Below, piece after piece: positions 10,572 to 18,724 of a stretch of 64,000 nucleotides of DNA. How positions within the stretch are numbered: the stretch's first letter is position 1; every line of letters starts with the position of its first letter. A program made the translations under genes and the position numbers. This DNA comes from Comamonadaceae bacterium PBBC1 (GTDB taxonomy: Bacteria; Pseudomonadota; Gammaproteobacteria; Burkholderiales; Burkholderiaceae_C), in the NCBI GenBank assembly GCA_002256145.1, contig NKIP01000001.1:1-64000 (forward strand). The letters are read 5' to 3'. The notes below the pieces were generated by a model that was not told the DNA's origin, ran no database searches, and saw nothing but the letters and a program-made list of their open reading frames with translations.

Positions 10572-11434
10572 GCTTTGCCCCTTGTTTTGGGGCCTGGGGT
10601 TTGCCCCAAGGCCTGCAACTGCTTGGCGTTTTGCGGGCTGACCAGCTTTTTGCCCGTTTCGGCCTCCAGCTTGAGCCGCGCCTGCCGGGCCACGCCGCCA
10701 CCGCGCTTGGCCACGTCTTCGTGGTCGTCCAGCGTTTGCGGCTGCACGGCTTCTGAAATTTCCTTGGTCGACAGCTCGGCCAGCATGCTCATGATCAACT
10801 CCTTGTTGGTCATGTTGTCGCGCAGGTTTTCTTTCTTCAGGCCCTTGTGCTGCTTGTATTCCTTGGCGGTTTTATCTGCCCAGGTTTTGTAAATCACGTC
10901 GGTCAAAAAGGCGAACTCTGGCCCTTCTTGCAAGCCGTGCTTTTTCCACTCGTCGGTCAGCTCTTTGCGGATCTCGATGCTCTTGAGCCGCTGGTTGATC
11001 CAATTGTCTGTGTACCCCAGGCGCTTGTAGTCGCGCATGGCTTGCTCAATGCTTAGCTCCGGGTCTTGCAGCTGGTCCAGTCGCTGGTTGCCCACTTCGG
11101 CCAGCCACAGCTTGAAAGGTTCGGCCCGCTTGCTGGGGATGGACTGGATGAGCCGCAAGATTTGCTCGGTGTCCGCCACATCGGTCAGGTATTTTTTGCC
11201 ATCGGCGGCGGGCAATTTCAGTTGACTACAGTTTGTAGCCAACTGACTGCCTTCGTTTTTCAGGCGAACTTTGAGCACGCTCCAGTACTTGCGCGCCCGC
11301 GTGTAGTCGGGCTGATCGGTCAGCACCGCCACAACGTCGACCACCGAAAACCACCATTTCTCAGCTTCCGCATCCCACTCGTTGCGAATCAGCTGTGACT
11401 CAAACAGTTTGACTTTGCTGTCCGCATCGCTCAT
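10568..11434 (-). CDS. BRO-N domain protein of the restriction operon
   Basis: This 288-aa protein has an N-terminal BRO-N/prophage antirepressor-like domain (IRNEWDAEAEKWWFSVVDVV, LTDQPDY) and a basic helical C-terminal part. It starts in an ATGA overlap with hsdS and ends in an ATGA overlap with the RhuM remnant. BRO-N domains bind DNA in phages and viruses, and copies inside type I restriction loci are common, though their job there is unclear. A close paralogue lies alone at 29247-30122; the two share nearly the whole helical region (e.g. FKLWLAEV, LDQLQDPELSIEQAM). Confidence 0.8.
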   Translation of the reverse strand: MSDADSKVKLFESQLIRNEWDAEAEKWWFSVVDVVAVLTDQPDYTRARKYWSVLKVRLKNEGSQLATNCSQLKLPAADGKKYLTDVADTEQILRLIQSIPSKRAEPFKLWLAEVGNQRLDQLQDPELSIEQAMRDYKRLGYTDNWINQRLKSIEIRKELTDEWKKHGLQEGPEFAFLTDVIYKTWADKTAKEYKQHKGLKKENLRDNMTNKELIMSMLAELSTKEISEAVQPQTLDDHEDVAKRGGGVARQARLKLEAETGKKLVSPQNAKQLQALGQTPGPKTRGKA

Positions 11435-12663
11435 GCCATCACCTCTTGCGGTTTGGGAAAGCTCAGCAGCACATTGCGGTAGTGCGCGTATTGCTTTTGG
11501 CGCAGTTCGATTTCGCGGGGCAAGCCCTCGGTGATGGAGTTCGTCAGCGCATCGAATTTATCGAGGATGGCGACGATGCGGGCTTGTTCTGTGAGTGACG
11601 GGAAAGGCAGCCTTAACTCTTCAAACGTAGCTAGGTTGATATTGCTTTGCGCGCTACTTTTTTCTTTCCCTTTTTCTTCCAGCTGGTTTTTTACTGATTG
11701 AAGAAGGTATTCGACATAGTCTGCACTGGTCTTTTTGGGGTCAGCGACAAAGCCAATGACGCTGTCTGGAAAGCAGGCATCAAAACCTAATATGGATGTT
11801 TCCGCAATGTTCGCAGCGATGGTGATGCACAGCGTGCCCTTGGGCCACAACTTACTTTGCTTCAAACCAAACGCGCTGTATGTTTGGCTGTGATGCAAGA
11901 TGATGTGTGCTGCATTTCTGATGTCGCCTGTTTGTATGAAAGGTATATCGCCTCCATACAACTTTTCATCATTTCTCGGTCGATGCTTAGATTTGCCGCG
12001 CCCAAAATCAAGCGCCATATCTGGCAACGTCTTCCAGTCCACCTCGCCATCTTCAAAACTCAACAACTGGTCGCGGTAGTGCTTGTATTGTTTTTTGCGG
12101 GTGGTCAGCTCGGTGGTCAGCTCGGTGGTCAGCTCGGTGAAGGTGTCCAGGATGCGGACGATTTCGGCTTGGATTTCAAGCGATTTTTTGGGGTTGTCTG
12201 GGCAGGGGATGGGGACTAAGTACTCCATAATTTTCGCCTTATCCCCACGCGGCATTTTGGCCCCCTTGGCATGTTGCATGTTGTACGCAAAAAACTGGTC
12301 GTCAGTCAGTACTTGATACAAGTATCGAGGATGCAAGGACTCATGCTTTGACTGAATGACAAGTACATCGCCATTTGTACCCCCGTCACAATCAGCGTGC
12401 CAAATCTTTTTCAAGTAAGGCCGGATATTTCCAATTAATACGTCGCCAACTCGATATTCGATCAGGCGTCCTTCAGTCGGCACATAACTAGAGTCCTCTT
12501 TACCTGCACGATTTTGCAAAAGGTTATCAACGCCAATGTAATTAGCTTGATCAACCAAATCAGCGCCAATACGGGTGTTTGAATAATCAGCCACTTCCCC
12601 CAACGGCTTCCACTCCACCTCAGCCCCATCGAGCATCTTGTCCAAAAAGTCCACGCCGCTCAT
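11431..12663 (-). CDS. hsdS: Type I restriction enzyme, specificity subunit
   Basis: This 410-aa subunit carries two target-recognition domains (about 15-170 and 215-375), each followed by a conserved helical spacer with the family's KQYxHYRxxLLSF signature. It selects the two half-sites of the bipartite DNA target for both methylation and cutting. The central spacer contains a TELT tetrapeptide repeated in tandem, encoded by three perfect 12-bp units (see 12100-12139). The gene overlaps hsdM (upstream) and the BRO-N gene (downstream) by 4 bases each. Confidence 0.93.
   Translation of the reverse strand: MSGVDFLDKMLDGAEVEWKPLGEVADYSNTRIGADLVDQANYIGVDNLLQNRAGKEDSSYVPTEGRLIEYRVGDVLIGNIRPYLKKIWHADCDGGTNGDVLVIQSKHESLHPRYLYQVLTDDQFFAYNMQHAKGAKMPRGDKAKIMEYLVPIPCPDNPKKSLEIQAEIVRILDTFTELTTELTTELTTRKKQYKHYRDQLLSFEDGEVDWKTLPDMALDFGRGKSKHRPRNDEKLYGGDIPFIQTGDIRNAAHIILHHSQTYSAFGLKQSKLWPKGTLCITIAANIAETSILGFDACFPDSVIGFVADPKKTSADYVEYLLQSVKNQLEEKGKEKSSAQSNINLATFEELRLPFPSLTEQARIVAILDKFDALTNSITEGLPREIELRQKQYAHYRNVLLSFPKPQEVMA
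12100..12139. repeat. 12-bp tandem repeat in hsdS spacer
   Basis: The unit GGTGGTCAGCTC occurs three times without a mismatch (12100-12111, 12112-12123, 12124-12135), followed by GGTG. On the coding strand it encodes repeated T-E-L-T in the central helix of HsdS. In the EcoR124I/EcoDXXI pair, two versus three TAEL repeats at the equivalent place change the spacer of the recognised DNA site by one base. Gain or loss of one unit here keeps the frame and could switch specificity in the same way. Confidence 0.85.
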
Positions 12664-14216
12664 GCCTCTTGCTCCTCGCCTTCAATCTCGGCCACGATGG
12701 CGTCAATGTCTTTGCGGAGTTGGTCGATCTTGGCGACGGTGGTTTTGAGTTGGGCGTTGATCTGGGCAATGTCCACCACTTCGCGGGTGTCTTTGGCCTC
12801 CACGTAGCTGCTCACCGATAGGTTGTAGTCGTTGGCGGCAATGTCGGCGTGGCTGACCGAGCGGGCGAAGTGGTCCACGTTGGCCTTGCTGTCGAACACG
12901 GCCATGATTTGCTCGATGTGCTCGTCCAGCAACACGTTGTTGTTGGTTTCTTTCTTGAATAACGCACTGGCGTCGATGAACTGGGTGGTGGTGTCGGCTT
13001 TGTGTTTGGACAGCACCAGAATGGTCACGGCAATGGTGGTGCCGTAAAACAGGTTGGGGGCCAGCGAGATGACGGTTTCCACATGGTTGTTGTCTACCAG
13101 GTATTGGCGGATTTTTTGCTCTGCACCACCCCGGTAAAAGATGCCCGGAAAGCAGACGATGGCGGCGCGGCCCTTGCTCGACAGGTAGTTGAGCGCGTGC
13201 AGCACAAAGGCAAAGTCGGCTTTGCTCTTGGGGGCCAGCACGCCTGCGGGGGCAAAGCGGTCGTCGTTGATCAGGGTGGGGTCGTCGCCGCCGATCCACT
13301 TCACCGAATACGGTGGGTTGGAGACGATGGCGTCAAAGGGTTTGTCATTGGCAAAGTGCGGGTCAGTCAGGGTGTCGCCCAGCTGGATGTTGAACTTGTC
13401 GTAGTTGACGTTGTGCAAGAACATGTTCATCCGCGCCAGGTTGTACGTGGTGTGGTTGAGTTCTTGGCCCCAAAAACCGTCTTGAATCAGATGCTGGTCA
13501 AAGTGCTTTTTGGCTTGCAGCAGCAGCGATCCCGAGCCGCAGGCCAGGTCGTAAATTTTGTTGACGATGGCTTGTTTGTGCATGGCCAGCTGGGCAATGA
13601 GCTTGGACACATGCTGGGGCGTGAAGAATTCGCCGCCCGATTTGCCCGCGTTGGCTGCGTAGTTGGAAATCAGGAATTCGTAGGCGTCGCCAAACAGGTC
13701 GATTTGGCTGTTTTCAAAGTCGCCAAAGTCAAGCTCGGCCACGCCTTTGAGCACCTTCACTAGGCGGGTGTTTTTGTCTTTGACGGTATTGCCGAGCTTG
13801 TTGTTGGTGGTGTCAAAGTCGGCAAACAGGCCTTTGATGTCTTGCTCGGACGGGTAGCCCAGTGCGGAGTTTTCAATGGATGAAAAAATCGCCGCCAGGT
13901 CGGTGTTCAGGCTTTCATTGGTGTTGGCCGTGGCGACGACACGGGCAAACAGCTGGCTGGGGTAGATGAAGTAGCCCTTGGTTTTGATGGCGTCGTCTCG
14001 GATTTCGGGCGTGATGACCACGTCGGACAGCACGGCGTAATCGATGCTGTCGTCACCTCCTTCGATATAGGCCGCAAAGTTTTCGCTGATGAAGCGGTAG
14101 AACAAGGTGCCCAGCACGTATTGCTTGAAGTCCCAGCCATCGACGGCACCCCGGACGTCGTTGGCTATTTTCCAAATTTGGCTTTGCAAAGCTGCGCGCT
14201 GCTGAATACTCGTCAT
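12660..14216 (-). CDS. hsdM: Type I restriction enzyme, N6-adenine methyltransferase subunit
   Basis: This 518-aa HsdM methylates adenine in the target selected by HsdS. An N-terminal helical domain is followed by the AdoMet-binding motif I DLACGSGS (223-230) and the catalytic NPPY motif (300-303). Its stop overlaps the hsdS start by 4 bases. The start at 14216 lies only 57 bases after the stop of the ParE-type toxin gene on the same strand, so the TA pair and the restriction genes may share a transcript. Confidence 0.95.
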   Translation of the reverse strand: MTSIQQRAALQSQIWKIANDVRGAVDGWDFKQYVLGTLFYRFISENFAAYIEGGDDSIDYAVLSDVVITPEIRDDAIKTKGYFIYPSQLFARVVATANTNESLNTDLAAIFSSIENSALGYPSEQDIKGLFADFDTTNNKLGNTVKDKNTRLVKVLKGVAELDFGDFENSQIDLFGDAYEFLISNYAANAGKSGGEFFTPQHVSKLIAQLAMHKQAIVNKIYDLACGSGSLLLQAKKHFDQHLIQDGFWGQELNHTTYNLARMNMFLHNVNYDKFNIQLGDTLTDPHFANDKPFDAIVSNPPYSVKWIGGDDPTLINDDRFAPAGVLAPKSKADFAFVLHALNYLSSKGRAAIVCFPGIFYRGGAEQKIRQYLVDNNHVETVISLAPNLFYGTTIAVTILVLSKHKADTTTQFIDASALFKKETNNNVLLDEHIEQIMAVFDSKANVDHFARSVSHADIAANDYNLSVSSYVEAKDTREVVDIAQINAQLKTTVAKIDQLRKDIDAIVAEIEGEEQEA

Positions 14217-14273
14217 TCTGAAACCTTGTTGTTGTTTGGGGTGAATTGGGGGTGTTTCGTTTGGCTGTTGGGT

Positions 14274-14672
14274 TCAGTCATTCGTCGATGGTGACAACGG
14301 CCACAGCCGCGCAAAATCAAACGAGAGTTGCCGGTGATGCCGAATGGTCAGCAGGACCACCGTTTCTTGGTATTCCATCACTGCGTAGAGCATCAGGTAG
14401 TCGCCGTGCAGGTATTCGCGCAGCGCATCCGGCGCTCCCGCAGGCATGGCCGCCAGCAGCGCCAGCGCCTCGGCCGACTGGGGTGGGTTGGCCAGGTAGC
14501 GCCGTCCCATGCGAGGAAAGCGCCGCAGGTTGGGGATGACGGTGGCGCGAATCTCGGCCAACAAGTCATCAAACGCAAAACCCGCATCCGCTTCCACCAA
14601 AAACGCCTCAATGGATTCAAGGCGCTCCAGGAAGCTGGCGGCCAGCTCGACCCGGTACAGCAGATCAGCCAC
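14274..14672 (-). CDS. RelE/ParE-like toxin next to the hsd operon
   Basis: This 132-aa protein has the RelE/ParE-like plan: an N-terminal helical hairpin (FLERLESIEAFL), a central RYL strand after PRMGRR, and a C-terminal YETVVLLTIRHHRQLS-like strand pair (here YQETVVLLTIRHHRQ). Start GTG 14672 is chosen because GTGGCTGA overlaps the antitoxin stop; codons further upstream lie in the antitoxin gene in another frame. It probably poisons translation or gyrase, but the exact target cannot be read. It stands 57 bases before hsdM. Confidence 0.75.
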   Translation of the reverse strand: MADLLYRVELAASFLERLESIEAFLVEADAGFAFDDLLAEIRATVIPNLRRFPRMGRRYLANPPQSAEALALLAAMPAGAPDALREYLHGDYLMLYAVMEYQETVVLLTIRHHRQLSFDFARLWPLSPSTND

Positions 14673-14985
14673 GTTGCTTGGCAGGGAGTTTGATGGCGGT
14701 CTTGCGCTGCTGTTGCAGCTGGGCAAGGGCAGCGTCTGCTTCAAACGTGCGGCCTGCGGTGATGTCGGCCAGGCCGCGCTGGGCGTCGTCAATCAACAGC
14801 AGGTGGATGCGTTCGCGCTCCAGCCGGTGGTAGTAGTCGAGTCGGTCAGAGTCGATCAGCGCAACATAGCTCTCGCCGTTTTTGGTGATGATCTTCTCTG
14901 CCCCGGCCTTGGCCTGGTCGGCCAGCTCTGACAGATGGGCGCGTGCGTGCGTGAATGGCACGACGTCGCTGGCAGAAAAACCCAT
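14665..14985 (-). CDS. Phd/YefM-family antitoxin
   Basis: This 106-aa protein opens with the Phd/YefM DNA-binding fold (VVPFTHARAHLSELADQAK, then GAEKIITKNGESYVALID) and has a longer C-terminal helical tail that would wrap the toxin. It overlaps the toxin GTG by 8 bases. A perfect 14-bp palindrome at 15004-15017, 18 bases upstream of its start, is a likely binding site for autorepression. It is the first gene of the run that leads into hsdMSR. Confidence 0.85.
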   Translation of the reverse strand: MGFSASDVVPFTHARAHLSELADQAKAGAEKIITKNGESYVALIDSDRLDYYHRLERERIHLLLIDDAQRGLADITAGRTFEADAALAQLQQQRKTAIKLPAKQRG

Positions 14986-15003
14986 GACTGGCTCCTATGA
15001 CAT

Positions 15004-15017
15004 TGCAGAATTCTGCA
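15004..15017. promoter_or_regulatory. Palindromic operator of the Phd-type TA pair
   Basis: TGCAGAATTCTGCA is a perfect 14-bp palindrome immediately upstream of the antitoxin start on the minus strand. Phd/YefM proteins repress their own operon through such sites. The position makes it the best operator candidate. Confidence 0.5.
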
Positions 15018-15056
15018 CATTCTAAGTCAGCTTGGCTTTTTGCTTACTTACGAGCT

Positions 15057-15121
15057 ATGTGCACAGCGAGTCCACGCACGAGGAGCTGGCGTGTTTAAGT
15101 GAGCCGGGGTCGGGGTTTTAA
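15057..15121 (+). pseudogene. DUF924 fragment A (3' end scar)
   Basis: This stretch joins ATGTGCACAGCGAGTCC (the MHSES segment of the DUF924 proteins) to the gene's last codons (E-E-L-A, then S-E-P-G-S-G-F and TAA), with the middle deleted and one frameshift near CGTGTTTAAG. It matches the ends of the longer copies at 15760 and 17471. It precedes the addiction-module pair and is the first of four DUF924 3' ends in 3.6 kb. Confidence 0.7.
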
Positions 15122-15241
15122 CCCTCGCAGCTTGGCGTTCAGGTGCGACCCTTCACATCACAACGGATTTGATACCGGCATGAATGTCCTTAAGCGCTGA
15201 ACTTCGCTAAACTGACTTTCCCTCGCCCTTTGGAGTCCCCC

Positions 15242-15466
15242 ATGCCAACCGCCAAACAACTCTGCGATCAAGCATCACAACTGCCCCCCGAGGAGCGCAT
15301 GGCTTTGGTTGATCAGATCCTGGACACCTTGGACGAGCGGGACGACTCTCTGGATATGCAATGGGCACAAGAGGCCGAATCTCGTCTTTCGGCCTATCGC
15401 CGGGGTGAGGTGCAAGCCATCCCCTTGAATGAAGTTATTGCCAAATACCAAGTCAAAACGGCATGA
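15242..15466 (+). CDS. Addiction-module antitoxin (short helical family)
   Basis: This 74-aa acidic helical protein belongs to the small addiction-module component family (TIGR02574 type): QASQLPPEERMALVDQIL near the start and a WAxEAExR-like centre (MQWAQEAESRLSAYRRGE). The ATG at 15242 follows GGAG at good distance and is preferred to an upstream codon at 15230. Its stop overlaps the toxin start by 4 bases. It neutralises the RelE/ParE-like protein encoded next. Confidence 0.85.
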   Translation: MPTAKQLCDQASQLPPEERMALVDQILDTLDERDDSLDMQWAQEAESRLSAYRRGEVQAIPLNEVIAKYQVKTA

Positions 15467-15756
15467 ACGTGCGCCTCTTGCCCGCAGCTCAATCCGAGCT
15501 GGACGAGGCGATCCATTGGTACGCTCAACAAGCGCCAGGCTTGGGTGATTCGTTTTTGGTGGAGTTTCTTCGCACCATCCAGCTCATTGAGCGCCATCCA
15601 ACTGGCTGGCATCCGCTTTCAAACCAGACGCGTCGCTGCCGACTGCGCAGATTTCCATACGGCGTCATCTACAACGTCGATCAAGACACCATTTTGGTTG
15701 TTGCAGTCGCGCATTTGCACCGTCGCCTGGCGTATTGGCAGGGCCGGGTGAACTGA
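15463..15756 (+). CDS. RelE/ParE-family toxin
   Basis: This 97-aa protein is a clear RelE/ParE-superfamily member: LPAAQSELDEAIHWYAQQAPGLGDSF at the N-terminus (helical hairpin), R-R-F-P-Y-G-V-I-Y core strand and the VVAVAHLHRRLAYW end. It partners the helical antitoxin through an ATGA overlap. The DUF924 copy B starts three bases after its stop. Confidence 0.9.
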   Translation: MNVRLLPAAQSELDEAIHWYAQQAPGLGDSFLVEFLRTIQLIERHPTGWHPLSNQTRRCRLRRFPYGVIYNVDQDTILVVAVAHLHRRLAYWQGRVN

Positions 15757-15759
15757 GTC

Positions 15760-16312
15760 ATGCAAGCCCACGACGTCCCGGATTTCTGGTTCACCGAACT
15801 CACCCCCAAGCACCACTTCGCCAAAGACCCCGCCTTGGACGAAACCATCCGCACCCGCTTCGGGGCCACGCTGGCGGCGGCGGCGCGGTGTGATTTGTTT
15901 GCCTGGCGCGCCACGCCCGAGGGGCGCTTGGCCGAGGTCTTGGTGCTCGACCAGTTCTCGCGCAACGTGTACCGCGACACCCCCCAAGCCTTTGCGCAAG
16001 ACGCGCTGGCCTTGGCGTTGGCGTAAGAGCTGGTGGCCAGTGGGCAAGACCGCAGCCTGCCCTTGGCGCAGCGCAGCTTTGCCTACATGCCCTATATGCA
16101 CAGCGAGTCCGCCCTGGTGCACACCCAAGCCGTCCTCCTGTTTGCGCAGCTGGGCCTGGAAGACACCCTGCGCTTCGAGCAGCGCCACCAAGCCATCATC
16201 GAGCGCTTTGGCCGCTACCCCCACCCTTTCATTCCAAATCTTTGCCATCCTGGGCCGCCCGTTCACGCCCGAGGAGCTGGCGTTTTTGAAGGAGCCGGGG
16301 TCGAGGTTTTAG
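15760..16312 (+). pseudogene. DUF924 copy B, broken
   Basis: The reading frame begins MQAHDVPDFWFTEL and follows the DUF924 family (FWF, DQFSRNVYRD, SFAYMPYMHSE, QRHQAIIERFGRYPHRN-type end; usual length about 180-190 aa). A TAA at 16024-16026 interrupts it where copy C has CAA (ALALAQEL), a single C-to-T nonsense change. Near 16226 a short insertion shifts the frame. The remaining codons read on in another frame to TAG at 16312. DUF924 function is unknown. It follows the RelE-type toxin and precedes the MNT/HEPN pair. Confidence 0.85.
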
Positions 16313-16347
16313 GTCCTATCAACAGAAGTGCTCTGGCGCCCCACAAA

Positions 16348-16385
16348 ATACCCAATTAAGGTATGATCAAACCCATTATGGGTAT
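16348..16385. promoter_or_regulatory. Nested inverted repeats at the MNT gene start
   Basis: ACCCAT-T-ATGGGT (16371-16383) is a perfect 6-bp inverted repeat, and an outer pair ATACCC (16348-16353) and GGGTAT (16380-16385) also matches. They overlap the first ATG (16363) of the HTH-nucleotidyltransferase gene. Binding by the HTH domain of that protein is a plausible autoregulation; the overlap also raises the possibility that translation begins at ATG 16378 or 16384. Confidence 0.4.
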
Positions 16386-17007
16386 GAATGCCGCTTCAAT
16401 CACCACTTCCATCGCCGACGCGCTGTTTTCAAAGGTGCGTCAACGCGTGCTAGCCGTGTTGTTTGTGGCACCGGACCGCAGCTTCTACACCAACGAAGTC
16501 ATTGGCTTGGCTCAGTCGGGCGCAGGGGCCGTGCAGCGCGAGTTGGCCGATCTGGCTGCAGCGGGTTTGCTCACGGTGCGCAAGCAGGGCAACCAAAAAC
16601 ACTTTCAGGCCAATGCGGCCTCGCCCGTGTTTGCCGAGTTGCGCGCTCTGGTGCTGAAAACCATGGGGCTGGCCGATGTGCTGCGTACGGCACTTTTGCC
16701 GATTGCGCCGCAAATTTCGCTGGCGTTTGTGTTTGGCTCCATGGCCAAGCAGCAAGACACCAGCGCCAGCGATATCGACGTGCTGCTGGTCAGCGACACG
16801 CTGGGCTATGGCGATGTGTTCGCGGCGCTGGAGCCTGCCAGACAAACACTGGGGCGCCCCATCAACCCAGCCATTTACTCAGCAACCGACTTCAAAGCCC
16901 GGCAGCTGGGTGACAATGCCTTCATCAACCGCGTGATGCAACAGCCAAAGATATGGCTGATCGGCCAGGAGGAGTCACCGCAACATGAGCCCACCCACCC
17001 CACTTGA
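16363..17007 (+). CDS. HTH-nucleotidyltransferase (MNT-type antitoxin)
   Basis: This 214-aa protein joins an N-terminal winged helix-turn-helix (about 20-85, ArsR/MarR-like) to a minimal nucleotidyltransferase domain with G125-S126 and the D137-x-D139 pair in ASDIDVLLV. MNT proteins act as antitoxins of HEPN ribonucleases, in characterised cases by AMPylating the HEPN partner. The HEPN gene follows with a 23-bp overlap. Starts at 16378 or 16384 are possible alternatives to 16363. Confidence 0.85.
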   Translation: MIKPIMGMNAASITTSIADALFSKVRQRVLAVLFVAPDRSFYTNEVIGLAQSGAGAVQRELADLAAAGLLTVRKQGNQKHFQANAASPVFAELRALVLKTMGLADVLRTALLPIAPQISLAFVFGSMAKQQDTSASDIDVLLVSDTLGYGDVFAALEPARQTLGRPINPAIYSATDFKARQLGDNAFINRVMQQPKIWLIGQEESPQHEPTHPT

Positions 17008-17404
17008 AAATCTGAGCGGCCCCAACGGCTCGCTCAAAGCTGAGCCACCCGACGCCGCCGAAATCGCAGGTTTGCTGCGAACGGGCAGCACCCGCTTGAC
17101 CGATGCCACCAACGCCACACTGGCATTGGAAAGCCGCTTTGATCTGGCCTACAACGCTGCACACGCCTTGTGTTTGGCCGCATTGCGAAAGAAAGGCTTT
17201 CGCCCGAGCAACCGTTACATCGTCTTTCAGGCATTGCCACACACACTGGGGCTGGGGCCTGAGGTTTGGCGCGTGCTGGACTTGTGTCACAACAAGCGCA
17301 ACCTGGGTGAGTACGAAGGCATGATGGATGTCGATGTACGCTTGGTCACCGATCTGATCGCCGCCGCCCAACGCGTTTTGATCGCCATTCAATCCCCTGA
17401 CTGA
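16985..17404 (+). CDS. HEPN-domain toxin partner of MNT
   Basis: This 139-aa helical protein matches HEPN partners of MNT proteins: a SRFDLAYNAAHALCLAAL helix, the RPSNRY loop and R-x5-H (R96 to H102) followed by KRNLGEYEG. In this family the Arg/His pair forms the RNase active site. It overlaps the MNT gene by 23 bases. The product would be a toxin RNase held in check by the MNT protein. Confidence 0.85.
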   Translation: MSPPTPLENLSGPNGSLKAEPPDAAEIAGLLRTGSTRLTDATNATLALESRFDLAYNAAHALCLAALRKKGFRPSNRYIVFQALPHTLGLGPEVWRVLDLCHNKRNLGEYEGMMDVDVRLVTDLIAAAQRVLIAIQSPD

Positions 17405-17470
17405 ACAGCCATGCCCGTGACAGCGCTGGCGTTCTCGGAAGCGCCGCCTGCAGCTGGAGACATTTTTCAC

Positions 17471-18010
17471 ATGCAAGCCCAAACCATCCTCCACTTCTGG
17501 TTCACCGAACTCACCCCCAAGCACCACTTCGCCAAAGACGCCGCCTTGGACGAAGCCATCCGCACCCGCTTCGGGGCCACGCTGGCGGCGGCGGCGCGGT
17601 GTGAGTTGTTTGGCTGGCGCACCACGCCCGAGGGGCGTTTGGCCGAGGTTTTGGTGCTCGACCAGTTCTCGCGCAATGTGTACCGCGACAGCCCCCGAGC
17701 CTTTGCGCAAGACGCGCTGGCCTTGGCGCTGGCGCAAGAGCTGGTGGCCAGTGGGCAGGACCGCAGCCTGCCCTTGGCGCAGCGCAGCTTTGCATACATG
17801 CCCTACATGCACAGCGAGTCCGCACTGGTGCATGCCCAAGCCGTCGCCCTGTTTGCGCAGCCGGGCATGTAAGACACCCTGCGCTTTGAACTGCGCCACC
17901 AAGCCATCATCGAGCGCTTTGGCCGCTACCCGCACCGCAATGCCATCCTGGGCCGCGTGTCCACGCCCGAGGAGCTGGTGTTTCTGGGTGAGCCGGGGTC
18001 GGGGTTTTAA
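17471..18010 (+). pseudogene. DUF924 copy C, broken
   Basis: The frame begins at ATG 17471 (MQAQTILHFWFTEL) and matches copy B almost codon for codon. It is interrupted by TAA at 17870-17872 where copy B reads GAA (QLGLEDTLRF). Downstream codons continue the family (FGRYPHRNAILGR, then E-P-G-S-G-F) to TAA 18010. So the two full-length copies are each inactivated by one nonsense change, at different places. It follows the MNT/HEPN pair and precedes the zeta-like remnant. Confidence 0.85.
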
Positions 18011-18029
18011 GCCATCTCCCTTGGGTGGG

Positions 18030-18584
18030 CAGCACGGATCGACCGCTGCACCGTTTTTGCTCAAGGGCGCTTTGGGTGTGTTGGAATTCGTGAACGCTGA
18101 CCAAATCGCCGTGTGACTCTCGGCCTATGCGCCAGAAAAAGTGTCGTTCGAGGCAGGACGGATCATGCTGCGTCGCTTGCACGAATTGGCGCGCTCGGGC
18201 AGCAGCTTCGCGTTCGAGAGCACGCTGTCAAGCCGCACCTTCGCGAAATTTCTGCGCGACTGCAAGGCCACCGGCTATCAGGTGGTCTTGTTTTACGTCA
18301 CGCTGCCCACCGCCGATCTGGCGGTTCAGCGGGTGGCACTCCGAGTGAAGCAAGGCGGGCATAACATGCCTACAGACGATATTCACCGCCGTTTCCAACG
18401 CAGCTTGAACAAGCTGTTCGAGTTGTATTTGCCGCTTTCTACCCAGGCCCTGAGCGAACAAGCACGCATTGATCTCGCGCTCAAGCAGGCCGCCGCGCAC
18501 GCCCGCAAACAACTGGCTGCTCAGGGCCTGAAGTTGCCCACCCAGAGCTGGAAAACCGGAAAAATCAGCAACCCCGTGGTTTGA
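18030..18584 (+). pseudogene. Zeta-toxin-like P-loop protein, decayed
   Basis: Codons from about 18060 read LEFVNADQIAV, an in-frame TGA at 18114-18116, then LSAYAPEKVSFEAGR, FAFESTLSSRTF and GGHNMPTDDIHRRFQRS, the typical course of zeta/UMP-kinase-like P-loop proteins. Where the Walker A motif should stand (GxxGxGKT) only G-Q-H-G-S-T-A-A is left. The nonsense codon sits where homologues have A-G-L-S. An ATG at 18141 could express a 147-aa C-terminal piece, but without the P-loop it should lack kinase activity. It lies between DUF924 copies C and D. Confidence 0.75.
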
Positions 18585-18594
18585 AGCCACTGGT

Positions 18595-18675
18595 GCCCAC
18601 CGCAACGCCCTCCTCGGCCGCCAGTCCACACCCGAGAAGCTGGTGTTTTTGAGTGAGCCAGGGTCGGGGTTTTGA
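18595..18675 (+). pseudogene. DUF924 fragment D (3' end scar)
   Basis: About 80 bases repeat only the 3' end of the DUF924 gene (H-R-N-A-L-L-G-R-Q-S-T-P-E-K, then F-L-S-E-P-G-S-G-F and TGA). It lies 10 bases after the zeta-like stop and 19 bases before the operator of the decayed HigBA-like pair. It is the fourth DUF924 end in the region. Confidence 0.75.
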
Positions 18676-18693
18676 GGAATCAAGCGACAACCA

Positions 18694-18715
18694 TTATTAG
18701 CAGATATGCTAATAA
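18694..18715. promoter_or_regulatory. 9-bp inverted repeat, operator of the HigBA-like remnant
   Basis: TTATTAGCA and TGCTAATAA form a perfect inverted repeat around the 4-base spacer GATA, 10 bases before the ATG of the toxin fragment. HigBA-type loci are repressed by their XRE antitoxin at such sites. Confidence 0.55.
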
Positions 18716-18724
18716 CTTTTCCCC

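Noticed and set aside
14986..15241. A possible integrase attachment site or tRNA end between the TA pairs
   Set aside because: No tRNA-like fold, integrase gene or matching direct repeat was found; the stretch is explained by the operator palindrome and the DUF924 scar.
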